64,000 nucleotides of DNA, taken from positions 39,505,396 through 39,569,395 of the forward strand of contig NC_063054.1 of the NCBI RefSeq assembly GCF_018812025.1. Direction: 5' to 3'. This document shows positions 53,498 through 64,000 of the stretch, piece by piece. The notes beneath the pieces were generated by a model, which saw only the letters and a list, made by a program, of their open reading frames with translations, had not been told where the DNA came from and did not search any database. Positions within the stretch are counted from its first letter, which is position 1; every line of letters begins with the position of its first letter. The translations under genes and the position numbers were made by a program. Source of the stretch: Megalobrama amblycephala. Lineage: Eukaryota > Chordata > Actinopteri > Cypriniformes > Xenocyprididae.

Positions 53498-54030
53498 GGT
53501 AACTCAGCTCCGCTCCAGCATTTGAAAGCGATTCGAACATTCAACGCGCACGCGCATTAAAACACGCCCCAGTCATGCAGCATTTACAAACATAAACGTA
53601 GAATTATAACATTAAATAAATAAATACATCGATAATTAAAACAATACATAATTTAAAATTATTAAATAATTAAATAATTAATTTAAAATGCATTTTGTAG
53701 GTCTATCGACCCGTTCATGCAAAATGAGACAAAGTGAAACTTTAAAAGAACTTTTTTTATTTTATTTGAAAACGTGATTGGAGTATTTTTATACCAACAC
53801 TTTACTTTTGTTATATATAAAGCCAGTTTTTCGTGCTTTCAGATTCTCTTTAACTGTAAAAATAATAATAATAAAAAAATAAATGTACAATATATTAGAT
53901 TTTTTTCATGTCCACTACAATGGGCACCAGGACTGAAGCAACAAAAAAATCATATTTTAACCATACAGTGTTATGAGCTAGAGTTCAAACACAGTATGTG
54001 AACTAGCATTGAAGATTTTGAATATAACAC
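52998..54030. other. Intergenic or upstream region with possible promoter
   Basis: No element recognised. 53,440-53,580 is GC/CpG-richer than its surroundings and holds the X-box-like motif. The rest is AT-rich. Confidence 0.35.
53490..53503 (-). promoter_or_regulatory. X-box-like (RFX) palindromic site overlapping an ATG
   Basis: GTTTCCATGGTAAC is a 14-bp near-palindrome of the RFX-binding X-box type (half-sites around AT) and fits the relaxed ciliary-gene consensus. It lies in a CpG-containing patch just before the tentative minus-strand gene, and the ATG of the candidate first exon is its centre. A single motif match can occur by chance. Confidence 0.35.
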
Positions 54031-54033
54031 ATA

Positions 54034-54940
54034 CAGTGGTGGCTCAGAATTATTGGCACCCTTGGTAAATATGATCAAAGATGACTGTAAAAATAAATCT
54101 GCATTGTTTATCCTTTTGATCTTTAATTCATAAAATGAGTAAAAATCTAACCTTTCATTGAAGGAAAAGAATTGAAAATGGGGGGAAAATAACATTATGA
54201 AATAAATGTTTTTCTCCAAAACATGTTTGCCATAATTATTGGCACCCCTAGAATTTTTTATGAGTAAAATATCTCTGAAGTATATTCCCATTCATATTTA
54301 CATTTTTTAGCACACCAGGGTGATCATGAACATGAAATTGTCCAGCCATGACATCCTGTTCCACAAGAGTATAAACATGAGGAAACACAAAGACCAAATT
54401 CCCGTAATCATTCATCACAATGAGTAAAACCAAAGAATATAGTTCTGATGTGCAGCAAAAGATTGTTGAGCTTCACAAAATAGAAAGTGGCTGTAAGAAA
54501 ATAGCTAAAGCATTGAAAATCCCCATTTCCACCATCAGGGAAATAATTAAGAAGTTCCAATTAACTAAAGATGTTACAAATCTGCCTGGAAGAGGACGTG
54601 TGTCTAAATCGTCCTAATGCGTGGTGAGGAGGAGAGTTTGAGTGGCCAAAGACTCTCCAAGGATCACAGTTGGAGAATTGCAGAGATTAGTTGAGTCTTG
54701 AATCTCAGAAAGCCTAAAAAATTATCAAAAGCACCTACATCCCCACAAGTTGTTCAGGAGGTTTTCAAGAAAAATCCTCTACTTCATCAGAAAAGTCTCC
54801 AGTAATTAAGTTGTCAGACAAGACTGGAACTCAAACTGGACCAGCTTCTATGGTCAGATTAAACTAAAAAAAGAGCTTTTTGGCAGCAAACCCACCAGAT
54901 GGGTTCACCAAAAATTCACAAAATTCTAACCTTTCATTTA
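54034..54940 (+). mobile_element. Tc1-like element, plus copy, 3' deleted
   Basis: Flanked on the left by TA. The TIR contains the attattggcaccc motif twice (54,046 and 54,235), an IR/DR layout. The transposase start is open at 54,420-54,617 and encodes the paired HTH DNA-binding region (YSSDVQQKIVELHKIESGCK, then ISTIREIIKKF). The remainder to about 54,905 is broken, and the catalytic part is missing. It is followed by a MITE and an opposed second copy. Confidence 0.75.
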
Positions 54941-54941
54941 A

Positions 54942-55434
54942 AGGTGATAGAGAGGATTTTTTCGTCGTGAGAATCCAAAGACTGTTACTGAGTTTTTGAA
55001 ATGAGCGTCGTAAGAACAACCCCCTCCTTCAAGCTCACTCAAAGGAACGCCTCCCAAAACTCTAAACACTCGTATTGGAAACGAGGTTTACCACCCTGGC
55101 ATTCGCCGGCGTGTTTTTTGGATTCATTATGTCGGATCACCACAGGTAACTCATAATCTCAGTTGACTCCTGTCTCCTGACAAAAAACTGCATGCGGCGC
55201 CTTAGAGTGTGGAAAGTTACTGGAGCGCGCAGCCACGCTCGTCTCTCACAAGGAACGTCACGGCAGTTTGACAAGCAGCAATCGTTTACGATGATCCGTA
55301 AACGATTGGCTGTTGTTTTTAAGCCCTACCTCGTGCACAGGGTATATTAATATTATTACTTTCAGTCACCTAATAAAAGTCTTTTATCCGTTAGTAAAGA
55401 CAGTTTCAAAATTCAAAAATGTATAAAACAAAAA
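54942..55434. mobile_element. TTAA MITE family B, 3' end eroded
   Basis: Matches 37,245-38,723 without the solo LTR, starting AGGTGATAGAGAGGATT after TTAA. The right end lacks the GCACCT terminus. It sits in Tc1-like TIR sequence: flanks on both sides read cctttcatttaa. Confidence 0.75.
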
Positions 55435-56430
55435 CCTTTCATTTAAGTAAAACAATTGAAAATGGGTGGAAAAGCTCATTATGAAATAAATGTTTTTCTC
55501 TAGTTCATGTTGGCCACAATTATTGGCACCCAATTATTGCAATGTCCTTTTCCCAAGATAACAGCTCTGAGTCTTCTTCTATAATGCCTGATGAGTTTGG
55601 AGAACACCTGAGGAGAGATCAGAGACCATTCCTTAATACAGAATCTCTCCAGATCCTTCAGATTCCAGCTCCATGTGGTGGCTTACTTCTCTTCAGTTCA
55701 CTACACTCATTTTCTTTAGGTTTCATGTCAGGGAACTGGGATGGCCATGGCAGAAGCTTCATTTTGTGCTCAGTGACACATTTTTGTGCTGGTTTTGATG
55801 TTTGTTTTGGATCATTGTCCCAACGGATGATCCAACCACAGCCCATTATTGGATTTCTAGCAGAAGTGGTCAGGTTTTGAGTTTTTATCTGTTGGTATTT
55901 GATAGAATCCATAATACCATGTATCTGAACAAGATATCCAGGACCTCCAGCAGAAAAACAGGCCCACATCATTAAAGATCCAGCAGTATATTTAACCGTG
56001 GGCATGGAGTACTTTTTATCCATGTGTGCACCAAACCCATCTGGTGGGTTTGCTGCAAAAAAGCTCTTTTTTAGTTTCATCTTACCACGGAAGCCAGTCC
56101 CATTTGAAGTTCCAGTCTTGTCTGACAACTGAATATGCTGGAGTTTGTTTCTGGATGAGAGCAGAGGATTTTTCTTGAAACCCTCCCGAACAACTTGTGG
56201 GGATTTAGGTGCTGTTTGATCATTTTTTTTAGGCTTTCTGAGACTCAAGACTCAACTAATCTCTGCAATTCTCCAGCTGATCCTTGAGAGTCTTTGGCCA
56301 CTCAAACTCTCCTCCTCACTGCACATTAGGACGATTTAGACACACATCCTCTTCCAGGCAGATTTGTAACATCTTTAGATGATTGAAATTTCTTAATTAT
56401 TTCCCTGATGGTGGAAATGGGGATTTTCAA
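55435..56430 (-). mobile_element. Tc1-like element, minus copy, 5' truncated
   Basis: Minus-strand transposase remnant (55,658-56,248 open): VVREGFKKNPLLSS, MMWACFSAGGPGYLVQ, WDNDPKQTSKPAQ and LPWPSQFPDMKPKEN. In the last motif MKPKEN replaces the usual LNPIEN, so the final catalytic acidic region is mutated. The HTH region is cut at about 56,430. The 3' TIR with attattggcaccc lies at 55,455-55,532. It is the same family as the plus copy at 54,034. Confidence 0.75.
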
Positions 56431-56434
56431 TGTG

Positions 56435-59100
56435 TTAGCTTGTTATATAATCGATGTTATATTTTCGACGTAATAACGTTCTGATGTACCAATCAAATAG
56501 TGAACGTTGAATCAACATTGAAATTTGATTGATGACTGATACTGATCTTTACAACCAAAAATAAATGTTGAATCGACGTCTGTTTGCTATCTGGGTTGAT
56601 GTTAAACTCGATCTTAAAATGTTAACTAGTATTTCAGAGAGTTGTAATGCATGTAAAATGTTAATCTTCATATAACATCGCTCTAGATTCTGCTTTTAGT
56701 TGAGATTAATTTAGGATTATTTACAATCTGAAATATACAAAGTTGAAATGTAAACATTTAAAATAAAAGCTAAATTCTTCCTAATAAATACTAAATACTA
56801 CTAAACGCTTCTGTAGGCCAGGCGTCGATTCACGATCAGCTTTAGTGAGAAGATTGATTATGACATACAGATGTATTTTTGATGGCTACAAAAATGCCGA
56901 TCAAAGTTGTTGGTTTGTTTTATTTAAATGGTAAATATAAATAATATAACAAGATAAATAATACGACAAATAATGTCTGATAATTTTCTATTAAGTGTTT
57001 TAAAACTTTCCACTCCAAATACAACCTGCTTTTCCCAGATTTCCCAAAATGATAAATGGGGATTATAAAAATAGTATTGGGTGGATTTTTACCATTATAG
57101 GCTGGTTGTTTACACACACTGTGGACACACATCTGTGTTCAAACACCTTAAAAAGTGAATTTTGCATAATAGGTCCCCTTTAAGATAAATAAAAAATGCA
57201 TATTTTTTATCATTACTATATACAACTTTCTTTTTTTTTTTTTCAAATATATCCCATGAAAGTATTCTCACTGATGTTTTTTGGACCACATTTTTTTCAT
57301 GTTACTTTAATTGGCTGCACTTACTGATCCTTGACAAAGCCCCTGAAAGCAATTTAGATTCTGTTCCTCACTCTCAGCCTCAGTGCCATGCAGTTGAATG
57401 TAGATAAGGCTAGTGGTTAGGGTGACCACCATCAAACAAATCAAATGTGGGACGATTACTAAGTTTGTGTGGGACAATGTGGGACATGTTACCAACATTA
57501 AAACACAACCTGAAGCTAATATATAATGTCTATCTAACTTAAAGACAACATTTTGACAATGTAACATAACATGTCTTTATTTTACATGTAATTTAAATTA
57601 AACATCACTGACCCTAAAGGCAGCAGGCATCATGCAGATAACTATTTTTTAATAAGGTTACCAGATTTCTGAAATGGAAATTGGGGACATTTCCTATGTA
57701 AAAATATCACCAAAATCACATTTGATATTATCTATTTATTAAAAAACGGGGACAATACATTTTTGAATGTTTTTGTTTTTAATTGTTGTGGGTTCCTTAT
57801 AGGCCATTATTACATTAATAATTATGATTTAGTTTTATTATTAGGATTTTTGCTCTGGTTTTAATACAATTCACCAAAAAAAACTTTTACACGATTAATA
57901 GTAACCACTGTAAAAGCAGTTCAAAACAATATGCCTATTATAACATTAGTAGGACTTTACAAAAGCACATTACATTGCAAAAATAAAACAACATAAATAA
58001 GATAAACATAAAATGGCATTAACAAATATTTTTTAACATTATTGAATTTAATAATTTTCACAAATGTATCACAAATATGCAGATTTAAATTTTAAATTTA
58101 TATTTACACCACCAAAAAAAAAAAAATCTATTTTTTTTTCCGGACAAGCTACTGTTTTACTCATACAAGTGAATGACAAGGCTTACTGTCGAGCCCTGTA
58201 TAAAGTCCTAATGGGCCGCGTTTCAGTCACCATTTTATGTTGTCTGACAACAAAAGCAGAAAAATATATAGAAAAATGAATATAGATGAAATTTGGCAAA
58301 ATTTGGCTGTATTAAAACATATTATGTGAGCAAAAAGGGTAGCACCAGAGAAGCAAACAAATTGCCGCATGACGTCATCTATCGACATTTATATAATATT
58401 CATTAGGACTGATACAGAGGGCAGGGAAAGCAGACATCTTATACGCAGACAACACACTGGGTAATTATGGTCATTCTGATATGATCCCCATGTCCAAACC
58501 TGTTTGATGGTGCTGACATTTCAGTTTGCACAAACCCCACCTTTATCAAATAGTACAGACTCCAATAGACTTAAGATAAAAAGAGAAAGAAACAATGGCT
58601 ACAGTAAACATAACATAAATCAGCAGATGTGTTACATTAATTTTTTGCAGTACATTACATACAATTGTACAATTTGTTGTGAAGTTACTCATATTTTGAA
58701 TTGTATACACATGGTCAGTGACGGTGACACAGAAAGGCCACAATGTACAGTTCCAAAACGTTTAAATGCACATGCGCTGGTCTCTGGACACAACTTTTTC
58801 TTGACATGAACAATGATTTAAAAAAAAAAAAAGGACATTGTAACACTAAGTGCTTTTCATTGACTTTGCACCTGTACTTTGCATTATGATTATACAGTTG
58901 AATCCAGGATGCGATTTGTAGGGGGGATTTCCCCCCTTCTGGTCTATTTATCCCTGCCTCTGCTCTGCTAAAAAAAAAAAAAAAAAATCCCTCCCGAAGA
59001 AAAATGCTAATCCACAGAATAGTTTGCAGTTTCATCACAGAAGCCCTGCGTACAATCACATTTTCTCAAAATTATACCAACAGAGTCCATAACTACGTCA
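56435..59100. other. Intergenic stretch with MITE debris
   Basis: 57,417-57,735 contains gggtgaccaccatc and aaggttaccagatttctga blocks, inverted ends of a common fish hAT-like MITE. Elsewhere it is AT-rich with A-runs (58,115; 58,971). No exon recognised. Confidence 0.35.
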
Positions 59101-59287
59101 TTACTTCAGGTTGGATGATTTGATTGGCTACGAAACATCGCCAAGATTAAAATTTTCCGCTGTGGACAGATATAGAGCATCCGGTACCTCTTTACGAACG
59201 GATGTCCTTTTGGGTCATGACGTGGCGACACTTTTCAGATGCGCATTCCGAGACTTCCCCTCAAGCGCCAGACGAACTCTTAGTCAA

Positions 59288-60879
59288 ATGAGCGCGGAAC
59301 ATGATTACTACGTTCAAGGTGAGGTGACGAGGGAGCTTCAGTTGAACCTTTTCAAAGCATAGTGATAACTGTTCTTTTCGGTCAGATGAGGTACAGACAA
59401 TTGTCAGGCTATTTTGTAGGTTTGAAACTCAGAAAAATTAACATGACTTGTAACATACTGTGCTCGTGGCGCGCATTCAAGAACTGCATGCGCAAATGCG
59501 CCGGCGCGCGCTGCATAAACTTTATTATAGCTTAAATAAAGCGCAAAAGAAACTACGAGCAATGACTGTTGTTGTGCTGTTGAAGTTAAGTCATGAATTA
59601 TACCAAAGCATGCAGAATTCCAGAATCGCATGCCTTCAAAACTGTGGATACAGAAATGTACAATTTTTTAACATGGTTTTAAAGCAATTGTTCATCCAAT
59701 TATGTATGGCATTTAAAGACGTCATTAAAAATGCACAAAGTATGTGTACCATTTTATTTTTTACTTATTCATATCTAGGTGTAGCTTCACTATGCAGTTA
59801 AGACCCTGTGTGTAAACTGATGCGTTGTGACTGCGGAACTTTTGTGGACATTTAAAATTGTGAAACAATCGCGCACCTTGTTGAGGCCCTGTTATAAAAC
59901 GTACAAACAGTATTACTTTAATTTAATATGAATAGTTAGTATGTTACTACCTTGAAACCAATAACAATGTTTATTTTGATAGTTGATGATAATGGCGCTT
60001 TGCTCTAATCCAGATCAAAAAGTATAGAACACAAGAGGCGACACTTTGATACTTTTTGGGTAACAGCCACTAGATGGTGCTCTGGTAGCGTGGCTGCAAT
60101 TATGGGGTAAAAATACCAACTGGACCATAGAATCCTTCACATCTTACACACCCAAAATCTGCTAATTTTACTGGCAAATCAGAAGCACAGTAGAACAGTT
60201 CTTTAAATTAAGTCACCAGTAAATTGTATGGCTCCTACACAGGGTATCCGCAGGGCATTAAAAAGCATTAAGTCATTAAATGGATTTTGAGAAAATTAAA
60301 AAGCATTAAATTTTATTCCTACAGGCATTACATTTTTTAGATAGTTTTGAAGAAAAATAATACTACCAGTTTATATTGAAATAGCCTGTCATACATTGCC
60401 AAATAACTTAGTATTTAGCTGTCGTGTTATAGTTTTGTAACAAATAACCCCCCCCCCCCCCCCCCAGGCTGTTTAGAGCAAATTCTATTGGAAAATCGAA
60501 AAATCCTCAGACCCCAGACAGGTTAAAGTATAAATAATGAAGTCTCACAAATTCACATTTAGTGCATTCACATTTAAAACCTATCGCTGTCCAATCAAAC
60601 ATGACACAACAAATAAATATCTTGGACTGACCCTTGATACACTTTAGACATTCAAAGCATATTTTTACAGACTTGTAAAACAACTTCTAACTAAGTTCAG
60701 CAGCGTTTGCTGAGAATGAACCTTTCATTGTAAATGACTGAAGAACAAATCAGATGAGAGTTTAGATGACTGTCATTCTTCTCATTCTCACGTCTCTTCC
60801 TGGTAGAGGTGAAAGAAATATCAGAGCTGCTGTTCAACACAACAGATTCAGAGGAAGAAAAAGACATACAAATACTGAG
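59288..60879 (+). CDS. Tentative host gene start: two phase-compatible exons
   Basis: Exon 1: ATG 59,288, MSAEHDYYVQ, donor CAAG|gtgagg after 59,318. Exon 2: 60,807-60,879, acceptor after a cttcctggtag tract, VKEISELLFNTTDSEEEKD.., donor GAG|gtgagt. The 1-nt overhang of exon 1 completes exon 2's first codon (GAG). The upstream 59,100-59,290 is GC-richer and could be the promoter and 5' UTR. No later exon was located, so the gene presumably continues to the right or beyond the window. I do not recognise the product. The intron holds no clear element. Confidence 0.4.
60448..60465. repeat. Poly-C run (18 nt)
   Basis: C homopolymer in the intron of the tentative 59.3-kb gene; length is probably polymorphic or an assembly approximation. 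Confidence 0.85.
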
Positions 60880-60883
60880 GTGA

Positions 60884-62095
60884 GTGTTTTATCTTTCTAC
60901 TGTTGTTTTCATGTATGTGTGTTGTGTTATGATGTGTCATTGGTCACTTTATGCTTCTGAGACTTAATGCTTAAGTCATTCAGATTTTTTTAATCCTCTT
61001 TATATCATGATCAAACGGATGATCAAGTGTGTCTTTGTAAGTCAATCACAGAAAGCTGCACATTCTGATATTGTTGTCACATGGTATGAAATCACGGTTT
61101 CTCATTTTACTATTTATTGCATCTGTGATTCTTAAAAAGTATTTCTTGTCATGTGCTCTTCACTCTTTGAGAGAGAAACTATCACTCAACAGATTCATGC
61201 ATCTGCAGACAGTTTTGATGTATACTGTGTCTATATAGTAAACTCTATGAAAGACTCATTCAATTAAACGTGCAGCAATTTTACTTTATTAACACTCTTT
61301 TACTAAAGTTTACTGTAAGCGTTGAACACAACAGAGTTATAGAAATATATACAACTCCCGAATATAAAACTCCCATTACAAAAATAAAGTGTTCATAAAT
61401 GCATATAGTTTGTTCAGTTTTCAGTGTAGATCCATGAAGTGTGAGACTGTGTAACGTCTGGATGGATCCGTTCAGAGTCAATAAACTTTGGAGTTTTCAG
61501 AACGCTTTTAACCTGGTGAACTTTGTTTATAAATCACTAAATCGGCGCCGGACGGCTGTGACTTTCGGCAGGTTTGTGGGCCTGCGATGGTAAACAGAAA
61601 AGTCCAACTTCCTCACTTTGGTGACTTCAAAAGGAGCACCCCCCCAGAGACTGACCAGATCCACATTCCAACACTCCACACACACAGGGACACACAAAAA
61701 CACACACACAGACACATACAGAAACACACAATCATACATTTTTAACTGTATATGTGAACTACCACTATGCTGGAATATATATATGATATATTGTAGAGCC
61801 TATGCATGTTTCCTAGTGTTTGAATGAGTGTATTTGTGCTAGTGTGCATTTTAATAGGGGAATCCTGTCTGTAAACCATAACTTCTTCCCTATGCCTTTC
61901 CGACCTATCGAGTTTGATCTCGTTTTAAAGCTCCGGACTTGAGCTATTCATTGAGACATGTCACAAAACGGACAAATGCATTTTTCTATGTGTTTAATGA
62001 TCCTGTGAAGAACACACTCCATCTCGAAATCCGATCTGATAGCCATTAAGTATGCAAATTCAGCTAGGAGACCAAACAAAGCAACTTTGCCCGCC
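60884..62095. other. Stretch without recognised gene
   Basis: Probably intronic to the tentative plus-strand gene. It contains a (CA)-rich patch near 61,676-61,732. ORFs here have no domain. Confidence 0.3.
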
Positions 62096-63030
62096 AAATA
62101 GTGCTGCGCCTCTATTGGCTGCTACAATTCAGGAGGTGTGTTAGCTTGGGTTTCCATAAAGACAACGACACAACCTTCGCTCGCTCTCTTGTCTTTTCGC
62201 GCTTCGCTCTTCTTCTTCTCCTTTGTCTCCCGACTGACTCACGAGCACCTCGTGCACGGACGCCTCAGGTGACCGCGCTTCCCAACCACGCGCGCAGTTC
62301 GGGAGGACCACTTCCTTAGACTCTCTCTCTCTTTGGCCAAGTTACTTAAGCTTAAACCTCTTTTGAAAACCCCGCCGGAGAAACCCTCTCTGAAAGGACC
62401 AACCCAGCCAGGCGCATTGAAACTGCTACACACGGACTTGAACCAATAAGCAAGTATTATCATTTATCTGAATTTGTCTAAACTGATTTCTGTGCTGGCT
62501 CTCTCTCTCTCAAAAGGGTTTACGTTAACTGTGTAATTTGCCATCCTTTGATCATCTTTCTTTCCATGTCTTTTCTTCATTCTCACTCTTGTGTATATAT
62601 ATGTGTATACTTCTGTATATAATTTAGACGTATAATCTCGGTAGCCGTAGCTGCATATATTAAACACATAATTCATGCTCGATTGTTCTGTTGTTCTTTC
62701 AACTGAAGACCAAGTCACTTTAACGTTTTTCGATCGCTTTATGCTTTAGTTATTTTCATGGCCAGAAAATAACTCTGTTTATAATATTCTGTGAGGGACT
62801 TAGTTTGCTGGACAAACGAACAGTTTTCTAGATAATTATTAAACCAGAACTAATCATATATGTAATTGATTATAATTCGTTGTAATTGATTCACAATATA
62901 TGTTTAATTCTCCGTTGGGTTGATATATGAATCATAATTTATTCATAACCTTATGAATTATTATATTCATATTTCATCCATAAATTAATTAATAACTGTA
63001 CGAACCGCTACATTCGTTACAACTGGAAAG
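62096..63030 (+). other. Possible LTR or 5'-leader of a retroelement
   Basis: 62,100-62,460 is GC- and pyrimidine-rich with a ccataaag TATA-like box near 62,153. AT-rich sequence follows, ending cgctacattcgttaca at 63,023. The composition and the ..TTACA end suggest a solo LTR, but I found no matching TG start or target duplication. It could equally be a host promoter and leader. Confidence 0.25.
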
Positions 63031-63051
63031 GCTTAATAGCTTTATATCATC

Positions 63052-64000
63052 CAGTGCTTCCCACACATAGACTTTACTTGGGTGGGCCGCCCAGGTATAT
63101 TAACGGCCGCCCAAGTATATTTGGAGACAGATTTATGCTTTTATTATTTTTATCCTCTTATACTTTTGTATCCACCCAAGATAATGAAACCATCTGCGAT
63201 CGATTAACTAGTGGAAAATCTCCCCTCACCCTACGCGTTTCGTACCTGCTCGTTATGTGTGCTTCAGAAATGTTTACTCGAGCTGACATTCCCACGTGTG
63301 CTGCAGATACGTGGCAAATATTTCACAAAGAGCGGTGCATGTTGCAAAGTCATGAGGCTGCGCTGTTGCGTGTTCTATACTTCTACAGGCTCACGCAACG
63401 CTTCAGACTGCTTCAAAGTGATCAGCCTGCAATAGTACAGACATTTCAAAATAAGAGTCCCAGTGTATTTCGGGCTTGTTTATAATTAAAAGTCACACGC
63501 TAAATTTTTTTTTTCTTCTTCTGGACATTATTGGTATTTTGGGTTCACAATAATTTGTATTTAATTTGATTTCCATTTAATTCATAGTAAATTATTGTAG
63601 TCTCCCCCACAGGAAGAAAAGACTAAGAACATTATTTGACACATATATTATTCATTTATAAATTTTACTGGTAAAATCTGTGTCCCATTCACTGAGAGAG
63701 ACACTATATGACAGCAAGGAGAACATAGGAAAAGGAGAACCATTTAAATGCTGTAATTTTGCATAATTTACAATGCATAATAATTAGTGGTGTGCATAGA
63801 TTAATTTTTTTAATCTAGATTAATCTAGATTAAAATGGCTCATTTGAATTCTGCTGAAGACATTCAGAATATGTGAGATACCCAAATTGTCCCTGCGTCC
63901 CAATGTCCGTACTATCCATCCTAAATAGTATGTGAGATTAAAATAAGTGTGTCCCAAAGCATAGTATGTTTAAAAGAGTATGCCAAAAGTCCCCGGATGG
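63052..64000. other. hAT-like MITE sequence and AT-rich tail
   Basis: Starts CAGTGCTTCCCACACATAGAC with ggtgggccgcccagg, a familiar fish hAT-like MITE end. The 143-codon ORF at 63,054-63,485 runs through this repeat and is not taken as a gene. 63,800-63,835 has taatctagattaatctagatta, part of another MITE. The remainder to the window end shows nothing. Confidence 0.45.

Noticed and set aside
62096..63030. Confident solo LTR call
   Set aside because: No TG start, no target duplication and no second copy could be identified, so only a weak note was kept.
63054..63485. 143-aa plus-strand ORF
   Set aside because: It runs through a hAT-like MITE terminus and has no recognisable domain or splice support.

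Overview
The window is animal nuclear DNA, almost certainly from a teleost and probably a cyprinid. It is AT-rich, has spliced genes with GT-AG introns, and is packed with fish-type transposable elements: DIRS, Ty3/Gypsy, L2/CR1-like LINEs, Tc1/mariner, hAT-like MITEs and TTAA-flanked MITEs. There are no bacterial genes, CRISPR arrays, operons or recognisable tRNA/rRNA genes. The species call is inference; the TE and splice evidence is read directly.

Layout. 0.2-2.7 kb: an L2/CR1-like LINE (minus). 4.0-7.2 kb: a truncated DIRS element (plus). 7.2-10.3 kb: a decayed Tnp2-like transposase gene split by a TTAA MITE. 10.3-14.2 kb: a LINE fragment joined to an internally deleted Gypsy element (minus). 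14.2-14.8 kb: a LINE 3' tail.

14,879-28,467 is the main item: a 13.6-kb unit bounded by ~0.52-kb terminal inverted repeats (TIRs). A gene starts just inside each TIR and both run inward. From the left comes a spliced integrase-fold (DDE) transposase gene whose second catalytic Asp exon cannot be found. From the right comes a 13-exon gene for a UBZ-type zinc finger plus HECT ubiquitin-ligase protein, with its catalytic Cys present but an in-frame TAG in the HECT domain. Several small elements are nested inside.

28.5-39.3 kb: a truncated tyrosine-recombinase-like gene (plus), then on the minus strand a SAMD3-like gene and, 11 nt after its stop, a C2H2/Tnp2-like gene. A recent gag-only LTR retrotransposon with two indistinguishable 364-bp LTRs sits in the Tnp2-like ORF. 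A TTAA MITE holding a 915-bp solo LTR sits in a SAMD3-like exon.

39.3-64 kb: mostly MITEs, foldback elements and unremarkable AT-rich DNA. It holds three tentative host genes read from phase-compatible exons (46.5-47.5 kb minus; 51.2-53.5 kb minus; 59.3-60.9 kb plus), an inverted duplication of a host exon (51-53 kb), and two opposed Tc1 relics (54.0-56.4 kb).

Family names come from recall of protein families and TE termini, with no database search. Exon limits are hand-read.
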